Positions 1-8,906 of a stretch of 64,000 nucleotides of DNA are shown here, piece by piece. Position 1 is the first letter of the stretch, and every line of letters begins with the position of its first letter. This DNA is from Neocallimastix lanati (nom. inval.) (lineage: Eukaryota; Neocallimastigomycota; Neocallimastigomycetes; Neocallimastigales; Neocallimastigaceae). Where the stretch lies: positions 519,501 to 583,500 of the forward strand of contig JACVTC010000066.1 of assembly GCA_016946835.1 (NCBI GenBank). The letters run 5' to 3'. The notes below the pieces were generated by a model. It was not told where the DNA came from, searched no databases, and was given only the letters and a program-made list of their open reading frames with translations. The translations under genes were made by a program, and so were the position numbers.

Positions 1-904
1 TTTAATTAATAATAAAAATTAATAATATAATTTCCAAGTTAAGAGATTTATCTAATATAAATTTCTTAATTAATAATTTAGGGTCTTAATTAAATAATTA
101 AATTATATTTTTATATTTAAATATCTTTAAAGTCCAATATCTCGTTATCTAGTTGTCCAATAAGGTTGATTTTAGCATATGTTGTAGTTCTCGTCCGTAG
201 CTTTCCAATGGATATAATTTTAGCGTTAATGTCAATATAATATTTCCATTATTTGTTGAATTATCGTTGTTTTTCTTCATGTTATTTTTATCAAATTCTT
301 AAGGGTTAAATTAAATTAAATTATCTTTAATAAATAAGTCCAAACCCTTTGGTTTCTAATTCTTTAATGTTTCTAATATTTATTTTTATAATTAAAATCG
401 AATTAAAATAATTTTTTGTCAATAACTAATTTAAATTTCAATTGATCTAATAGTGAATTTTAACTTAAAATCCACTAGTATTCGTGACAATATTTAATAT
501 TTAGTTCTAATTTTAAATATTGGTAAGTTCCGTAATAAACGAATCATAAAAATTAACTTAATGTCTTAGTGGTTAATAACTAAGACTTTAGTTCAAACTT
601 CTCAAGTTCGAAATTTTTATTTTTCCAAAAATATATTTTATTATTATTATTTTATTTTTATTTTTATTAAGAAAAATAGTTTGATTGGTTAGTTTTAATT
701 CATTAAAATTTATTTTATTTATCAAAATTTTTATATAAATAGGAGTGGATTTTCCCTTGAAAATATTTTATACTTTGAGTTTTTATTAATAAAATAAAAT
801 TATTATTAAACACTTAAGTTAATTAATATGTTTTTAATAATAAATTTATAATTAATAAAATAAATAAAAATATTTTACTTGTTTTATTTTAAAGGTTTTT
901 AAGT
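1..904. repeat. LTR-like dispersed repeat remains
   Basis: No open gene is visible here. Bases about 115-480 read as an inverted, diverged copy of about 17250-17600: both carry the block with AACCCTT, AAACCCTTT and CAATATCTCG in matching order on opposite strands. Bases 561-615 hold a tRNA-like A-box/B-box pair. A TATA-like TATATAAATAGG at about 732-743 follows, the order seen in two other repeats in the window. The likely reading is overlapping old LTR fragments. Exact ends cannot be set by eye. Confidence 0.5.
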
Positions 905-1500
905 GTTTATTTTTAAATTTATTGCTAAGAACCATTTCATTATAATAAGTATATTTTGATTTGATTGATGAATTTGAGGATAACATTCTTTTATTTCTTT
1001 TCTATCGAATGGTGGATATATATTACAATTACCCATGTCCCGTATATCGACTTGTACACCAATATATTTTTCATTTTCATATTCCTATTTTCTATGTGTT
1101 ATTAAAACTATTTTACCCTTTACATCTTAAAGTATTGGAAATTTTGTATTTCCCTTAAAAAATACTTATTCTTGTTTAAATTTTTTAGTATCAGAAATTA
1201 ATAAAGTAAGGTCAGCAATTGCTTTAGAAACTATGTAATATTTCTTTCCTGTAACTCTATCTATACAATCGTAACTATTGTGTGTAAGATATATTTCTTT
1301 ATCTTTGTTTCAATTCTTATCAAAATATCTGATTCCGGCCATCAATTGATTATAAATATTTACTTCTTGAGTACAACCATAAATATCTCGAACACTATAT
1401 TCATTAATTCCAGTATCTCCTATGGCATATGTTCCACTATCATGTGCCATCGGGATATTGATTTGTTTGAGTAGTATATCATCGGAAAGTTTGCTTATTT
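905..1500 (-). pseudogene. Decayed PI-specific phospholipase C (bacterial-type X domain)
   Basis: Read on the minus strand, one frame shows a PI-PLC X-domain signature despite several in-frame stops. From about 1495 downward it gives ISKLSDDILLKQINIPMAHD followed by SGTYAI, matching the family block IPGTHDSGT that carries the first catalytic His. Next comes QLMAGIRYFD (about 1319-1345), like the family GxRxFDxR block. LTHNSYD (about 1276-1290) sits where the second catalytic His (HH/LHHG) falls, and GKIVLITHR resembles the GKIVLLKR strand. The active gene would cleave phosphatidylinositol to diacylglycerol and inositol cyclic phosphate. No ATG start, signal peptide or intact C-terminus remains, and LTR-like DNA begins at the 3' side. 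Anaerobic fungi are known to carry PLC-like phosphodiesterases and many genes of bacterial origin, so a once-active host paralogue or a transferred gene is plausible. The frame-wide motif order makes chance unlikely. Confidence 0.75.
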
Positions 1501-2553
1501 AGTAAATTTTATAGATAAGTTTTTATTTAAAATATAAATTTTATTTAATCTTAATATTTTATTACATTATTATTTTATATAATTATTACTATAATTTAAA
1601 TTGCAATAATCCTACAAAGGATTAATCAAAAGACTTAAACATGTATATATATAAAATAATAAATTATTAAAATATTAATTATTAATATGAATATGTAATA
1701 GTATTAATATAAATTTGATATTGATAATATAAAATAATATAATAATATAAATATTCAATATAAATAAAATATAATATGTAAAGATTTTGATAATAAATTA
1801 ATATAGAAATGAATTTAATTGATATAAAATATGTGTAGCATCATATTTGTATATTTAATATTATTAAATATTAAATTTATATCTTTTGATAATAATTTTT
1901 TTATTTTATTTTATTTCAATATATATTATTATAATTATTGATAAACAAATTATAATAATAAATATAAAATGTTTATGCTGAAAGTTGTCTTTGCGTTCTT
2001 AACGTTAGATAAGAAGTTTTTAACAACTTTTATTAATAAATATTTATTTGTTTATTTTATTATATAAAAATAAACTTTTTATTAACACAAAACTATTTTT
2101 AATAAATAATTAAATAAAATTAATTATTTTATACTTTAGTTATATTTACTCTAATATAACTAAAAAATATATTTTTGTTTATGTATTTATTTTATTTATT
2201 ATAAAATAACATACAACTGGACTTTTATTATTTATTTTCTCTTTTCCTTTTTTAATAAAGTCTACTTTTCTAAATTATTTCTTAATTAAATTTTTATACT
2301 ATAATTTTCATAATAATTTAAGTTTGTAATATTAATATAATATGTTATATTAATATTATGTGAGAATAATATAATAATACAATACTGATTTATAAATAGT
2401 AATATATAAAAATAATATAAATTAATTAATATAAAATAATATAAAATAAACTTTAAATACATTATTAAACTACATTAATTTCATTTCATACATTTGGTAT
2501 ACATTTTGTTTGTTTACATTTTCATAAAATTTATATAATTTTATAATAATTCT
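1501..2553. other. AT-rich non-coding stretch
   Basis: About 1 kb of almost pure A/T with no ORF of note, no clear tandem array and no strong hairpin beyond random AT pairing. It separates the PI-PLC pseudogene from the 3' LTR of the young copia element. I see nothing further in it. Confidence 0.7.
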
Positions 2554-2558
2554 TTATC

Positions 2559-2878
2559 TGTTAGCTTTATTAAATTTAGATCTATAATAATATTCCTTAT
2601 GGAATATGGTATACAAGGGAAATAAGTGTATGATCTATCTTTCGGCTTTAAATAAGTAATAAAGTCACATGTTACAACATGCGTTTTCCATAACATAAAA
2701 TAAATTAAAAATTAATTAAATAAATATTAAAAGATAATTAACATAGATTTATACAAGACGATAGATCATAATACATTTAAGTAATCATTAAATATAAATA
2801 AATAAATACACATAAATATAAATAAATACTATAAATAAATAAATTAAATATATAGTTAAATTATGAGTGCAGTCAACA
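2559..2878 (-). repeat. 3' LTR of copia element 1
   Basis: A 320-bp direct repeat, TGTTAGCTTT at the low end and GCAGTCAACA at the high end as read on plus. It is identical to 8587-8906 in a base-by-base reading. It is the 3' LTR because the coding strand is minus. Confidence 0.95.
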
Positions 2879-2890
2879 CTCCCCCTCAAA
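2879..2890 (-). other. Polypurine tract of copia element 1
   Basis: On minus this reads TTTGAGGGGGAG, a purine-only run directly abutting the 3' LTR. This is the standard position for second-strand priming in LTR retrotransposons. Confidence 0.9.
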
Positions 2891-2898
2891 TAATATTT

Positions 2899-5800
2899 TT
2901 AGATAAAAATGTTGTTTGTAAATTTTTGTATCTTTGGTCCATTTGAGTCCTTGGTTAATATGTCCGCTAGCATGTTTTCAGTATCAATATATTCTAATTT
3001 TACTTTCTTCTTTGCAATATTGTCCCTGTTGAAATGATATCTTACACTTATATGCTTTAATTTTGTATTTATTTCTCCGTTCTCCATTATTTTCTTACTT
3101 GCTTGATTATCTGTATAGATTTTAACAGTTATCCATTTGTTTAAAATTTCTTTTATTATATTTCTAATCCATAATATTTTCTTTATATTTTCGGAAGTGC
3201 TTATGTACTCTGCTTCAGCAGTAGACGTAGCAACACTTGTTTGTTTCTTGGACAACCAGCATATCGGACTTGTTCCCATAAGTATTATTCCTCCTGAGGT
3301 AGATTTTCTATCTTCCAAACAGCCGGCAAAGTCAGAGTCGGTATATGCAACAAGCTCCCCCTTTCCATTATATTCTATCTTAAATTCTTTGGTACTATTA
3401 ATATATTTTAGAATATTTATTATTATGTTCCAATCCGATATAGTTGGATTTTCACATTTTCTTGAAGCTTTATTTACAGCGAAAGCTATGTCAGGTCTAG
3501 TACATTTCGAAAGGTATATTAAGGAACCTATTGCGCTTTTGTAGATTGTTTTATCGAAAGGTTTATTGTTTTCTGATATTTTATTATCACCAGTACATGG
3601 TGTTTTTCTTTTCTTTGTATTATCAATATTAAATTTATATAACATATTATTTATAAAATTTTTCTGTGAAATAATATATGAATTATTTTCTTTCTTTACT
3701 TCAATTCCTAATATGTATTCAATTGGATCACATTTAGATATTTTAAATTTTGATTTTATTTTATTTATTATTTGTTTAATGTATTCGTTTTCTCCAGCGA
3801 TGACCATGTCGTCCACGTATAAGCCGATAACGCATTTTGTTATATTATTTTTTGTAAATTTGAAAATACATTGTTCGGATTTAATTTGAATGAACTTATT
3901 TTTTATTAGAAATTTTCTAATGGTATTATACCATTGTCTACCAGATTGCTTAAGGCCATACAAAGCTTTGTTGAGCTTCCAATATCCCCGCCCAAAGCGC
4001 GTATCGCCTTTAGGAATAGTAGTATAAATATCTTTATCAAGCGGAGCATTAAGGTAAGCGGCCTTTATATCTAGCTGGAAAATATTCCACTTAAGAGCAG
4101 CAGAAATAGCGAATATTAATTTAAGACCATCAATGTTTAGAGTAGGAGAATAAGTTAATTCATAATCGATTCCCCATTTTTGTTTAAATCCACGAGCAAC
4201 TAAACGAGCTTTATATTTATAAATATTATTATTTGAATCACGTTTAGTGTTGAAAACCCATTTTGTGGTAATGATGTTTTTGTTTTTAGGTACATTTTTA
4301 ACAAAAGTCATAATATTATTAGAATAAAGGTTATTAAGTTCATCATTAATAGCCTCAATCCAGTTATTTTTGTCTTCACTGTTTATTGCTTCTTCATATG
4401 TATTAGGAATGTGACAAAATATAGAAGCAATAATAATGTCGTTGATTTGGTCTAGTTTTCTACGAGAACTAATATTAGTAGGTGCAGTCTCTTTATATTT
4501 TGGACTAAGTGGTCTTTTATAGATGTTGCCATATTCTGTATTGGCTACAATGTCATCCATAATTTCATCTTTATTAAAATCAATAACACTTGATGCATCT
4601 ATAAGAGATTTGTGGGCATAATTTTCTTTGTTTACTATATTATTGTTGCTAAATTTATTATTTATTTCGTTATTATTAGTAAGTGAAATTTCGTCTGATT
4701 TTTGAGAAATTTGGTTGGTTGAAGAATCGGTTATTAAAGGTAAATTCTGATTAAAATAATATGGAAGAGTTATATTTTTAAGATTTTCCATTACCGTATT
4801 TTTATTATCTGAAGGAATATTATTGATATCTATTGTAGGAGTGGAGAAATTATAGTTTTTCATCATAGAGTCGCTGGATTTTGAATTTTGTTGAATTAAT
4901 TTATTATTTTTCGATAAAAAATTTTTATTAATAAAATTTTGATCATTTTTTGGTAAATTTTTGATATTCATTGATTTATTTGAATTATTAATAGATTTAT
5001 GTGAATCATTATTGTTGTCATATGTTATTATTGAATTATTTGAAGATTTTTTGATATGATATGAATGTGATTTTGCTTCAGCCAATAGATTTTCTTGAAA
5101 ATTTTCATCATTTTTTGAAAAATTTTTATTATTAAAATTTTTTTTCATATTATTATTATTTATTGTAAAATTCTGTAAATTTTGGCTTGATTTTTCATTA
5201 TTTAAAAATATTTTATTTTTATCAAAATTTTCAAATTCGGTTATTTTTTCTTTTCCTTTGTTCCTGCTGGAAGTTGAGGCGGCGTAAGCAGGATCTTCTG
5301 GTTTATATTTTTCAATAATGTTAGAATTAAAATTGGTATTCTTAATATTATTTCTAAACTTTTTATTATAATTTTTATTTATTATTTCTAAATTTCTATT
5401 TATCTCATTCAAATAATTATTTTCAGAATTATTTTTGTCAACATTGTTGAAATTGAATTTCAATTTAAATTCACAATTATTTTTATTTTTAATTTCAGGA
5501 TTAATTTTAGAATTAATTTCAACATCTTTATTTAAATTATGGTTATTTTTCTGGTTTATATCTTTATTATCAAATTCTTGATTTTCTTCATTTAACGATA
5601 TATTATTGACATGCTTATTTTTAATGTAATTACTTTTATGTTCTGTATTAGTAGTCCTTTCATTATTAATATTTTCATTTAAAATGTTTTCTTCATTTAA
5701 GATGTTTCTTCCATTAAAATTATTTTCATTGTTCATATTATTATCTTCATTTATATTATTATCTTCATTTATATTATTATCTTCATTTATAATATTATCT

Positions 5801-8511
5801 TCTGGATTCATATCTTTTCTATTGTTGTCTTTCATAAATGAGAAGTAAGAGTCTTTATAATTGCTTGTTTCGTATTTGTGTTTACTAGGCTCTTCTTCAA
5901 CGAATTCTACATCGTTAGTATAATGTATTTTATTATTTTCAATATCCATGATAATATATGAATATTTTTTATCATCAAATCCCAAGAATACGCCCTTCTT
6001 AGCATTTGGTAAAAATTTTGATTTGTGTTGTGTATCATCCCTGTAATAACACACACAACCAAAGGTTTTTAAATGTTTTAACTCTACCTTTTTGTTGTAA
6101 AATACTTCATTAGGTATTAAAAATTTATTTCCTGAATGGGGAATTAAGTTATATATGTAGCATGCCTGTTTTATGGCAAAATTCCAAAAGTTTTCTGATA
6201 ATTCTGCCCAATATAGAAGAGTTTTAGCTGAATTTCTAAGAGTTCTGTTTATTCTTTCAGCTTTTCCATTAACTTCAGGACAACCTGGGGGAGAATAGGT
6301 TTTTTCTATTCCATTTTCTTTACAGTATTTATTAACTGTTTTATTTTTAAATTCCTTTCCTCCATCTGATTTAAATATTTTAATATTATATTCTTCAAAT
6401 TGGTTATTTAAGTACTTGAAGAATTCCACAATTAATTCGGGAGCTTCGGCTTTAGATTTTAAAGTATATATCCATACTTTTCTTGAGAATTCATCCATGA
6501 ATGTAATAAAGTATTTTTTATTATTGATAGATGAATTGTATGGACCTGAAATGTCTGAATGTATTATTTCTAATATTTTCGTAGCTTTCGGTGTTTTTCC
6601 TCCGTGTGATTTCCTTGACATTTTAGCTACTTTACATTCTATGCATTTAGGAGTTTTTATTTGGTGTAAACTTAGATATTTGTTTATGTTTTCTAGGTAA
6701 TAATGACCTAGTCTTCTATGCCAAATTTCAAGGCTTTTTTCATCAACTTCGTTTAAAGCCATAATATTTTTATCCTTTTCTTCAAAGTTTTTATTAATCT
6801 TGTAAGTATTTACTAAGAATTGATTATCATTTGTAGAATAATAAGTTCCTATATATACATTATTTGGACCCCATAAGTTAAATCTACCACGTGTATAATC
6901 ATCAGTGTCAATAATGACTCCATATCCTATTTTGGCCAGTTCTATTCCACTAATAAGATTTTTAGTTGCAGATTTTGAATATAATACCTTGTCTAGTCGT
7001 AAATATATTCCATTAATGTAACATTCGTAAGTACCATATCCTTCGAAGCTACACATTGTCCCATTGGCACATCTTAACTTTATTTTGCAGTGAATAAAAT
7101 TATTTAGCAAATTAAAATCATTAGTTATATGTTCTCCAGCACCAGTATCATATAACCATTCACTAGTCTTATCATTTTCTTCATAATAATTGATGTTGTT
7201 TACATATAATTCCTCTTTTTTATTAGGAATTGTTATCTCCTTTGGAATAATAAAACTATCATTCACGTATTCAATTAATCCAGAAAATTTAACCTTATTG
7301 TCAATGTTTATTTCTTCTTGTTTTTCTATCAGTGCCCTTGCGTCTTCAAAATCAAAATTATCGTCATAACTACTGGCACTGTCTGGATCAGAAATTTTAC
7401 TTATTAAATGTAAAGACTTCTTTGGATGATCATTTAATGTGGTCTTTACTTGAAGCTTTTCTTGCCTCCCTTTATTATTTGACTTCGTCTTCATATTATA
7501 TATGCAGTTTCTGGTAGAGTGTCCTTTAACTTCACAAATGTGACAATATGATTTATTATTATTGTCTTTGTTACTATTATCTTTATTATTATTGTTATAT
7601 TGGTTACCATTTTGCTTTCCTCTTTTCTTAGAGTTAGAGCTTTTGTTATTATGGTTGTTGTGTTCATTTTTCTTTGAGGAATTACTAGTTCTTCTTCCTC
7701 TACTGATAAAATCTAGATCCATTGGATCATCTTTTTCAATGGTTTTGTTATCTTCCCAATTTTCTAGGTAAGATTTTGCATAAATAAAACTTTTGAGATT
7801 ATTAATATATACATTAGGGTCACTATTCAAATTAATTTGAATGATATTTTTATAATCATCCGGTAGTACGTTATAGAGATATTTTAATTTTTCCTTATCA
7901 GTGATCTCCACATGTTGTTCTTCCATATCATCGAAAGTTTCTTTCATAAGTTCTAGCTTTTCGATGATTTGATTTCTATCTCTGGCTTTAATACTTCTTA
8001 ACCTTTTAAGCCAGTATTCCATATCAGCATTTGAATTTCCATATTTTGATTTGAGTCTTTCCATTATACGGAAACCATTATTAAGTCTGCTGATTTCTCT
8101 TAAGACAGAATCATCAACATTCTTACTGATCATGAGTATCATGTCAGCATCGATCCTTTCTGCTTCCTCAACTAATCTGATATGATTAAGAGGATTACCA
8201 AAAAAGTTAGTTAGCTGAGTATTGATATCAACATTATTGTTTCGATTAACCTCAGCATTATTGTTTCGAATAGGTTCGGCAGGAGCTTGCGGTAACATTT
8301 TGGTAATTAATTTAGTAATTACCTTGTTGATAACATCGTTGACATTGGGGTTGTAATCAAAACCTACATCATTAAGTTTTCCAACGACGTCGACTTCCAT
8401 GAATTCCTTAATACCTTGACGTTTAGCGGCATTGTCAATAAGGAATTTCCACTCATTAAAGTTGGATTTTCCATGGAGGCGTTGGTCCTTAGCTAAGTTA
8501 AAGTCTTGCAT
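2899..8511 (-). CDS. Copia gag-pol polyprotein
   Basis: A single 1870-codon ORF from ATG at 8511. Parts in order: a gag-like region; a CCHC zinc knuckle (CHICEVKGHSTRNC) near residue 340; an aspartic protease with WLYDTGAG near 465; a GAG-pre-integrase HHCC finger (WHRRLGHYY ... CIEC) near 600-640; integrase core with HSDISGP, KSDGGKEF and the glutamate block VNGKAERINR; a long Asn/Asp/Glu-rich linker (about 930-1370) with NEDNNI-type tandem repeats; RT with QLDIKAAYLNA and YVDD at about 1565; and RNase H with AYTDSDFAG and STAEAEY. A single uninterrupted ORF is usual for several copia groups, where gag and pol come from one polyprotein. It is flanked immediately by PBS and PPT. Confidence 0.95.
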   Translation of the reverse strand: MQDFNLAKDQRLHGKSNFNEWKFLIDNAAKRQGIKEFMEVDVVGKLNDVGFDYNPNVNDVINKVITKLITKMLPQAPAEPIRNNNAEVNRNNNVDINTQLTNFFGNPLNHIRLVEEAERIDADMILMISKNVDDSVLREISRLNNGFRIMERLKSKYGNSNADMEYWLKRLRSIKARDRNQIIEKLELMKETFDDMEEQHVEITDKEKLKYLYNVLPDDYKNIIQINLNSDPNVYINNLKSFIYAKSYLENWEDNKTIEKDDPMDLDFISRGRRTSNSSKKNEHNNHNNKSSNSKKRGKQNGNQYNNNNKDNSNKDNNNKSYCHICEVKGHSTRNCIYNMKTKSNNKGRQEKLQVKTTLNDHPKKSLHLISKISDPDSASSYDDNFDFEDARALIEKQEEINIDNKVKFSGLIEYVNDSFIIPKEITIPNKKEELYVNNINYYEENDKTSEWLYDTGAGEHITNDFNLLNNFIHCKIKLRCANGTMCSFEGYGTYECYINGIYLRLDKVLYSKSATKNLISGIELAKIGYGVIIDTDDYTRGRFNLWGPNNVYIGTYYSTNDNQFLVNTYKINKNFEEKDKNIMALNEVDEKSLEIWHRRLGHYYLENINKYLSLHQIKTPKCIECKVAKMSRKSHGGKTPKATKILEIIHSDISGPYNSSINNKKYFITFMDEFSRKVWIYTLKSKAEAPELIVEFFKYLNNQFEEYNIKIFKSDGGKEFKNKTVNKYCKENGIEKTYSPPGCPEVNGKAERINRTLRNSAKTLLYWAELSENFWNFAIKQACYIYNLIPHSGNKFLIPNEVFYNKKVELKHLKTFGCVCYYRDDTQHKSKFLPNAKKGVFLGFDDKKYSYIIMDIENNKIHYTNDVEFVEEEPSKHKYETSNYKDSYFSFMKDNNRKDMNPEDNIINEDNNINEDNNINEDNNMNNENNFNGRNILNEENILNENINNERTTNTEHKSNYIKNKHVNNISLNEENQEFDNKDINQKNNHNLNKDVEINSKINPEIKNKNNCEFKLKFNFNNVDKNNSENNYLNEINRNLEIINKNYNKKFRNNIKNTNFNSNIIEKYKPEDPAYAASTSSRNKGKEKITEFENFDKNKIFLNNEKSSQNLQNFTINNNNMKKNFNNKNFSKNDENFQENLLAEAKSHSYHIKKSSNNSIITYDNNNDSHKSINNSNKSMNIKNLPKNDQNFINKNFLSKNNKLIQQNSKSSDSMMKNYNFSTPTIDINNIPSDNKNTVMENLKNITLPYYFNQNLPLITDSSTNQISQKSDEISLTNNNEINNKFSNNNIVNKENYAHKSLIDASSVIDFNKDEIMDDIVANTEYGNIYKRPLSPKYKETAPTNISSRRKLDQINDIIIASIFCHIPNTYEEAINSEDKNNWIEAINDELNNLYSNNIMTFVKNVPKNKNIITTKWVFNTKRDSNNNIYKYKARLVARGFKQKWGIDYELTYSPTLNIDGLKLIFAISAALKWNIFQLDIKAAYLNAPLDKDIYTTIPKGDTRFGRGYWKLNKALYGLKQSGRQWYNTIRKFLIKNKFIQIKSEQCIFKFTKNNITKCVIGLYVDDMVIAGENEYIKQIINKIKSKFKISKCDPIEYILGIEVKKENNSYIISQKNFINNMLYKFNIDNTKKRKTPCTGDNKISENNKPFDKTIYKSAIGSLIYLSKCTRPDIAFAVNKASRKCENPTISDWNIIINILKYINSTKEFKIEYNGKGELVAYTDSDFAGCLEDRKSTSGGIILMGTSPICWLSKKQTSVATSTAEAEYISTSENIKKILWIRNIIKEILNKWITVKIYTDNQASKKIMENGEINTKLKHISVRYHFNRDNIAKKKVKLEYIDTENMLADILTKDSNGPKIQKFTNNIFI

Positions 8512-8572
8512 GATTTCGGAGCGGTGAAGCGAATTAATTAAGTACTTTTAATAATAAATAATATGAGTCAAC

Positions 8573-8586
8573 TGAGACTCTTAATC
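8573..8586 (-). promoter_or_regulatory. Primer-binding site matching a tRNA-Lys anticodon arm
   Basis: Directly inside the 5' LTR the plus strand reads TGAGACTCTTAATC, so the minus-strand RNA carries its complement. The plus-strand string equals, as I recall it, the anticodon stem-loop of eukaryotic tRNA-Lys(CUU). It does not begin with TGG, so priming would come from an internal tRNA site, as known for Drosophila copia and Ty5 with initiator Met tRNA halves. Element 3 carries the same start at 33627. Confidence 0.7.
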
Positions 8587-8906
8587 TGTTAGCTTTATTA
8601 AATTTAGATCTATAATAATATTCCTTATGGAATATGGTATACAAGGGAAATAAGTGTATGATCTATCTTTCGGCTTTAAATAAGTAATAAAGTCACATGT
8701 TACAACATGCGTTTTCCATAACATAAAATAAATTAAAAATTAATTAAATAAATATTAAAAGATAATTAACATAGATTTATACAAGACGATAGATCATAAT
8801 ACATTTAAGTAATCATTAAATATAAATAAATAAATACACATAAATATAAATAAATACTATAAATAAATAAATTAAATATATAGTTAAATTATGAGTGCAG
8901 TCAACA
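8587..8906 (-). repeat. 5' LTR of copia element 1
   Basis: The 320-bp partner of 2559-2878, identical by eye. It is expected to hold the promoter for the minus-strand transcript. The gag-pol ATG lies about 75 bp inside it. Confidence 0.95.

Larger units (their letters stand above)
2559..8906 (-). mobile_element. Young, whole-looking Ty1/copia LTR retrotransposon
   Basis: The element lies on minus and is bounded by 320-bp LTRs (2559-2878 and 8587-8906) that start TG and end CA. I could find no difference between the LTRs, so insertion is very recent. A 5-bp target duplication TTATC flanks it at 2554-2558 and 8907-8911. Inside are a primer-binding site next to the 5' LTR, one long gag-pol ORF and a polypurine tract next to the 3' LTR. 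The order protease, integrase, RT, RNase H defines the copia superfamily. No break is apparent. By family knowledge it would replicate through an RNA copy reverse-transcribed in virus-like particles. Confidence 0.95.

Noticed and set aside
961-1474. Two plus-strand ORFs of about 65 codons
   Set aside because: They are antisense to the better supported PI-PLC pseudogene frame.
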